Part shown: one piece after another, positions 60,201 to 64,000 of the stretch
Layout: every line of letters starts with the position of its first letter
How positions within the stretch are numbered: position 1 is the first letter of the stretch
Source: Tachypleus tridentatus
Taxonomy: Eukaryota > Arthropoda > Merostomata > Xiphosura > Limulidae
Assembly (NCBI RefSeq): GCF_004210375.1
Contig: NC_134833.1
Span: 23,502,063-23,566,062, forward strand
Length of the DNA stretch: 64,000 bases
Direction of reading: 5' to 3'
The notes under the pieces: model-generated
What the model saw: the letters and a program-made list of their open reading frames with translations, nothing else
What the model was told of the DNA's origin: nothing
Databases searched by the model: none
Translations under genes and position numbers: made by a program

Positions 60201-62012
60201 TGAAATATTTTACAATCTTTATTTGTAGAATTTTTGTTGTCGTGCGAGTTTTGTTCAATCTCAACTATTTATAATAGCTACTGCAGTAATAATATAGGAT
60301 TTACTCTGTAAAACATTTCAACAGATGGGAAAATTGAATACAAACTTTGTTTGGTCAACTCTTATAGGAGGAAATGCACATACAGACAGACAAACTTTTC
60401 CTCAATATTGGATCGTTACTGCACTGGTACGGCTTAATATTATAACATAAATGTGTGCCCCAAGTTTTATACTGAGCTCCCCCATGCCGAGTTTAGCAAA
60501 GCTGGAAAAAGTCACTTTAATTCTTTCTTCATTAATGATACAAATTATGAAACTTTCACAAAATACTCCACTACCTGACATCATAACACCTTAAAAAAAT
60601 GTTCTATTACAAGTTAGTGTATAACTAATATCTTAAACACACATTAAGAGCTGAGAAGTGTTCTGCTATGCATCATTTGCCTTTAACCATTAAAACAGTA
60701 CTAACTACAAAGAATATTCTTCTAATGTAAGTGCAGTGAACAGATAAAAATGTTAACATATTTATTTACAAATGCATTCGAGGTTTCATAACAATTTTAT
60801 GCATCAAAGTGCAGTTATACGGGTCGACATTTCTCAAATCACGTTTAAAAAGTTTCGAGGAATATATATGATAACAGATGTGTCGATATATGTTGTTTCA
60901 GATGGCTTTAAAAATAATATTAAATTACTTTCTATTTGGAAGCACTGTTTGTTTGTTTTTGAATTTCGCACAAAGCTACATGAGGGCTACCTGCACTAGT
61001 AGTCCCTAATTTAGCAGTGTAAGACTAGAGGGAAGGCAGCTAGTCATCATCACCCATCACCAATTCTTGGGCTACTTTTTTACCAATGAATAGTGGGATT
61101 GACCATAACATTATAGCACCCCCATAACTGAAAGGGCGAGCATGTTTGGTACAACAGGGATTCAAACCCACGACCCTCAGATTACGAGTCGAGCTCCTTA
61201 ACCACCTGGCCTTTTAGAAGCATACCAAGCTAGTTATGAGCAGTGGTTAAAAGTGCTTCCCGTTTTATTAAATAATTTCATAGCATTTGTTACCTTAAAA
61301 CAATATTGTTTGAGCAGTTCTTACAAACCAACCATACAAATTAGCATAATGTACCATGTCCAAAATTTTTCTAGATGGTATTTCTGATTACCAAAATAGC
61401 CCTCTCATGAAATTCAGTTATATTAAAACAAGTAGACCTTTGAACATAATCAAAATTTATGTATGTGATTTTCCTTACAATAATCCTCTAGATTGCTAAA
61501 CAAGAAAAAATAAGCCAGTAGTAAATTACATTTGTGCTTTACTACTTGTTTCACTACAAATTATATACTAGTACTTACTTTTAATTTCAGTACTGTTTAT
61601 TGAATACCAGAAGTTTGTTACAATACTGGAAACAAAATCTAGACTGACATTTTTTAATACCAGTAATAAACAACCTTATCTAGAGGAGTAAAGTGAATGA
61701 AAACATTGGGTGTCTAGTTAAATAAAAAATTAAATTTGGTGTTACAAGGTCATTAAATAATAAGTTATCTTTTCTACTGTTATAATAGAGTTTTAAACAT
61801 TCCACTAATGTTTTGTCTGTAAGACTAAAACTTTTATGTTGTACTTAGTAAAACTTACATGATATTCATTGCTACTCCACAACCTGACACAATGAGCATT
61901 ACATCAGTATCAATTTCATAGTTCTGAAATCGCACTCTGTTGATAGCCATGTATACTAAAACACCAGTGAGCACCCAAATGATGAAAACACTTGCAACAG
62001 CTCCGAGAATCT
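54070..62012 (-). CDS. SLC30A2-like: Vesicular zinc transporter, SLC30A2/3/4/8 group (3' five exons)
   Basis: Exons read on the minus strand: 62012-61859, 58886-58712, 57255-57150, 55672-55538 and 54218-54070. All phases agree, giving about 238 residues and a TAA stop. The visible part covers TM3 to the C-terminus of a cation-diffusion-facilitator protein. TM5 has the zinc-binding H-x3-D ([11 protein letters not shown]). The loop before it is histidine- and serine-rich ([20 protein letters not shown]). [20 protein letters not shown] matches TM6, and HSLHIWSLT matches the cytoplasmic domain. The end [14 protein letters not shown] has the CxxC typical of this group. These proteins use a proton gradient to load zinc into vesicles or granules. 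TM1-2 and the first HxxxD lie beyond the right edge. The paralogue cannot be fixed from this part. Confidence 0.95.
54219..55537 (-). other. Last intron of the zinc transporter
   Basis: Half of it (54546-55190) is the 65-bp minisatellite listed next. The rest is AT-rich with nothing recognised. Confidence 0.7.
54546..55190. repeat. 65-bp minisatellite with five-unit higher-order period
   Basis: Ten copies of a 65-bp unit (aactagaactgtgtaattat, caggttggttcttctggtaa, catgacaagctgtaacgata) start at 54551 and every 65 bases to 55136. Variant bases repeat with a period of five units: copies 1 and 6 carry gaattg, 3/4 and 8/9 carry taatatg, 5 and 10 carry ggtttttct. Copies 1-5 and 6-10 therefore look like one 325-bp block duplicated, with a single extra change (taatgata in copy 8). 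Confidence 0.97.
55538..55672 (-). CDS. SLC30A2-like: Zinc transporter exon (cytoplasmic domain)
   Basis: Encodes [20 protein letters not shown] and [20 protein letters not shown], then VHLAI. The V.S.HSLHIW.LT motif begins the C-terminal metallochaperone-like domain. Confidence 0.96.
55673..57149 (-). other. Zinc transporter intron
   Basis: Contains a less AT-rich stretch at about 56290-56720 whose origin I do not recognise. The open stretches at 55789-56049 and 56859-57104 (plus strand) have no family features. Confidence 0.55.
57150..57255 (-). CDS. SLC30A2-like: Zinc transporter exon (TM6)
   Basis: Encodes [20 protein letters not shown] and [18 protein letters not shown]-x-C-T-F and MRD....LMEG are conserved in the family. 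Confidence 0.97.
57256..58711 (-). other. Zinc transporter intron
   Basis: AT-rich; no gene or element recognised. The minus-strand open stretch at 58477-58701 lacks family features. Confidence 0.6.
58712..58886 (-). CDS. SLC30A2-like: Zinc transporter exon (His-rich loop and TM5)
   Basis: Encodes [40 protein letters not shown] and [18 protein letters not shown]. The loop has four histidines in the [11 protein letters not shown] segment. [30 protein letters not shown] is the family's strongest motif. Confidence 0.97.
58887..61858 (-). other. Zinc transporter intron
   Basis: AT-rich, with one SINE (60945-61216). No further exon recognised. Confidence 0.6.
60945..61216 (-). mobile_element. 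tRNA-derived SINE, near-complete
   Basis: Same family and orientation as 46346-46621. The tail gtttgtttgtttttgaattt is at left; the head at right reads, inverted, gactcgtaatctgagggtcg and gggtttgaatccc. A short gaagca at 60939-60944 and 61217-61222 is a possible target duplication. Confidence 0.93.
61859..62012 (-). CDS. SLC30A2-like: Zinc transporter exon (TM3-TM4)
   Basis: Encodes [40 protein letters not shown] and [18 protein letters not shown]...IW..TG.LVY.A..R is the TM3 signature of ZnT2/3/4/8. Enters in phase 1; donor GTAAGT. Confidence 0.95.
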
Positions 62013-62950
62013 CTGGAAATAGTTATTTTCATTTTAAAGGAAGAAATAATGACAAAACTCAATGATTATATTTAATAAACTACCTGTTTTTCAGGAGAAA
62101 AGATGCACACACCCACACGTACTGATTTAGTCACAAAACAAAGAAGTGGAATTAAAGCTTTTCCCTCATTGGACATTTAAGACAGTTAATAATTTCATTA
62201 CTTAGTGTCAAACAATGCATTTTGATCTTGTAAAATCCAGAAGCTAGCAATAACAAAAAAAAAGAGCAATTGTTAGCATGACTAGCTAAATCAATATCAA
62301 CAAACTCTTGTTTATTATTGTCATTTCATAAGCCTCAAGTGTTTCAAATTAATTAAAAACACAAAAACAATCAAAATAATGGCATAAAAGCAGCAAAATT
62401 TAAGTAAATCTATGGAAAGAGAAATTTTTTACTTTATTTCTTTATAAGTCTGTGCAAGAAATAAGTTCTGAATTGTTTTTTTAAAATATGAAAGGGGGTC
62501 TTGTTCTAATCAAACCTATATAAAAGCCAGTGTGTGTCACATCACGTTTATTTATTCAGATAGAATAGTTTAATTACTGTCTGGCCATTACAAATTTAGT
62601 GATGAAGGTGTAAATGGGAGTCATGGTTATATCACCATTTTAAATAGGTTCATAGAGGTTATACTTTTGTTGCTAACCAACACAACATAAAAATCCTTGT
62701 AAAAAATGTAGTGTTCCGAACACCCACTGGTTTTTATATGTATTGCAAGTTTTCAATCTGATTTTTACCAATAATTAGTCTATGAATACAACACAAATTC
62801 ATTTCATGAACATTGGCCAAGCCTGATTTGACAAAACTTATTTTAGTTAGCTGTGAAAGGTAATGTTAAGGTTTACCATTTAGTAAGGGTGGTAGTATTT
62901 GTCCTGTCTTTTTTAGAGGACCTATATACCAGTACTTAAAATAAGCAACA
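62013..62950 (-). other. Zinc transporter intron, no exon seen
   Basis: I looked for the preceding SLC30 exon (ending in the FGWHRA region, first HxxxD) and did not find it. AT-rich, nothing else recognised. Confidence 0.6.
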
Positions 62951-63163
62951 GGGTCATTCCATGTCAACTCACTTAGGGCTTCCCAGTTCATGTCATAGGT
63001 TTTCAAGTAACAACTTCATTTTGATTTATTCAGCCAGCTATGCAAAATCCTAAAGCTGTACTGTGTGGCTAAAACAATCAAAATGAAGCTTTTGCTTAAA
63101 TGTTTTCAAAGAAACCCAAGACATGAACTGGGAAGCCCTGAGTGAGTTGGTATGGAATGACCC
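62951..63163. mobile_element. Fold-back MITE
   Basis: 213 bp opening gggtcattccatgtcaactc and closing with its inverse (gagttggtatggaatgaccc). Complementarity continues inwards through tagggcttcccagttcatgt and cttcattttgatt, so nearly the whole unit can form one hairpin around a short loop near 63056. No coding capacity. No clear target duplication, so the superfamily is not assigned. Confidence 0.93.
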
Positions 63164-63167
63164 ATTA

Positions 63168-63687
63168 CCGTGTTTCTCCGATAATAAGACCTACCCATAA
63201 AATAAGACCTAGTGTGATTTTTGGGGATAGTTTTAATATAAGCCCTACCCTTAAAATAAGCCCTAGTTAAGAGTGGCAGGAAGAGGAAAGAAATAAAAAA
63301 AAAATTAATTTATTAATTAGTTTAATTAGTTTGTTTAAGTATTAATCAGTTAGTTTAATAGTTTAATGCTCATGCTCAACATGAGAGAGTAGGTGCAAAA
63401 ATTCTACAAGAAATTGAGTTAAATGAAAACTCAGCAGGAATTTTAAAAACAGATGATTTGCAAGACATTCCAGAGGATGATGATATGATTGTTTTTGAAT
63501 AAATTCCTGTTAATGAGTTTCTGAATGTTTTTCGTAATTTCTATTTATTTAGAGGTCTTATAATTTTTACTTTGTAACTTCATTTTTTTAATATATCAAA
63601 ATAAGACATCCCCCAAAAATAAGCCCTAGTGTCATATTTTGGAGTGAAAATTAATATAAGCCCTGTCTTATTGTTGGAGAAACACGG
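63168..63687 (+). mobile_element. TA-flanked TIR transposon derivative with transposase tail
   Basis: 520 bp. The left end ccgtgtttctccgataataa is inverted at the right (ttattgttggagaaacacgg), with TA on both sides (63166-63167 and 63688-63689). Sub-terminal ataagacctac and ataagccctag motifs repeat at both ends. An internal open segment at about 63371-63502 encodes AHAQHERVGAKILQEIELNE and an acidic end DIPEDDDMIVFE, then a stop. This looks like the C-terminal tail of a Tc1/mariner- or pogo-type transposase, so the unit is an internal-deletion derivative. Confidence 0.88.
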
Positions 63688-63689
63688 TA

Positions 63690-64000
63690 GCTAGTTGACA
63701 AAATTACAGCGAGTTCAAGAGTTAGTCAGTGACCATCAAGGGGAATTGGTATTTTTTTGCCACTTGGTCATCCAGGCATGGTTTCAAATATTCACATTAA
63801 ACATAAACAATGGTCAAAGATATATATAAAAGAAGCTGGCTCAACACTCATTTGTTGCAAACACAGATTAACATTTGAGAGCATGGTAAGCTAGGCCTGC
63901 AATGGCCTTAGTCTATCAGATAAGAAAGAAAAAGATTGGCTTGAGACATTTGAGTTTTCACAAATATGCCACAAAGAATAAGTACAGCAGTATAATACAT
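63690..64000. other. Right edge, nothing recognised
   Basis: 311 bases without a recognised gene or repeat; presumably still the zinc-transporter intron or 5' region. Confidence 0.55.

Overview
This is nuclear DNA from an animal. It is AT-rich and intron-rich, with short exons bounded by GT-AG sites and many dispersed repeats. The best-preserved repeat is a tRNA-derived SINE that I associate with horseshoe crab (Xiphosura: Limulus, Tachypleus, Carcinoscorpius) genomes. A horseshoe crab or another chelicerate is therefore the likely source, but that rests on recall of a repeat and not on a search. Nothing in the window is prokaryotic, and there is no operon or CRISPR array.

Three conserved protein-coding genes are supported exon by exon, with reading phases that agree across every junction. 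(1) Plus strand, about 1231-28045: the 3' nine exons of a BCH-domain (CRAL-TRIO/Sec14-like) protein of the BNIP2/caytaxin/PRUNE2 family. One very long acidic exon (6771-8132) precedes the BCH exons. The 5' end lies outside the window or was not found. (2) Minus strand, 44030-35530: a complete six-exon SLC25A42-type mitochondrial carrier (coenzyme A/ADP carrier family, 341 codons). A probable CCAAT-box promoter and non-coding first exon lie near 45.46-45.60 kb. (3) Minus strand, 62012-54070: the last five exons of a vesicular zinc transporter of the SLC30A2/3/4/8 group; its N-terminal exons lie beyond the right edge. A further minus-strand open segment (51966-52142) looks like an exon, but I cannot assign it.

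The rest is introns and intergenic DNA rich in old mobile elements. These are SINEs (two families, two copies with clear target-site duplications), two DIRS-like reverse-transcriptase remnants (about 3.2-5.2 kb and, weaker, 25.4-27.2 kb) and a Jockey-like non-LTR remnant (47.5-49.6 kb) interrupted by a SINE. DNA transposon derivatives include a hAT MITE with a perfect 8-bp duplication (13770-13903), a fold-back MITE (62951-63163) and, 4 bp from it, a TA-flanked element carrying a transposase tail (63168-63687). The most unusual item is a roughly 225-bp unit with terminal inverted repeats (32228-32452) that contains about 85 bp of nuclear 28S rRNA sequence. There are also minisatellites with 52-bp, 41-bp and 65-bp units; the 65-bp array shows a five-unit higher-order period.

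The three genes are not an obvious functional cluster. They are neighbours with separate roles: a lipid/trafficking-type adaptor, mitochondrial cofactor import and vesicular zinc loading.
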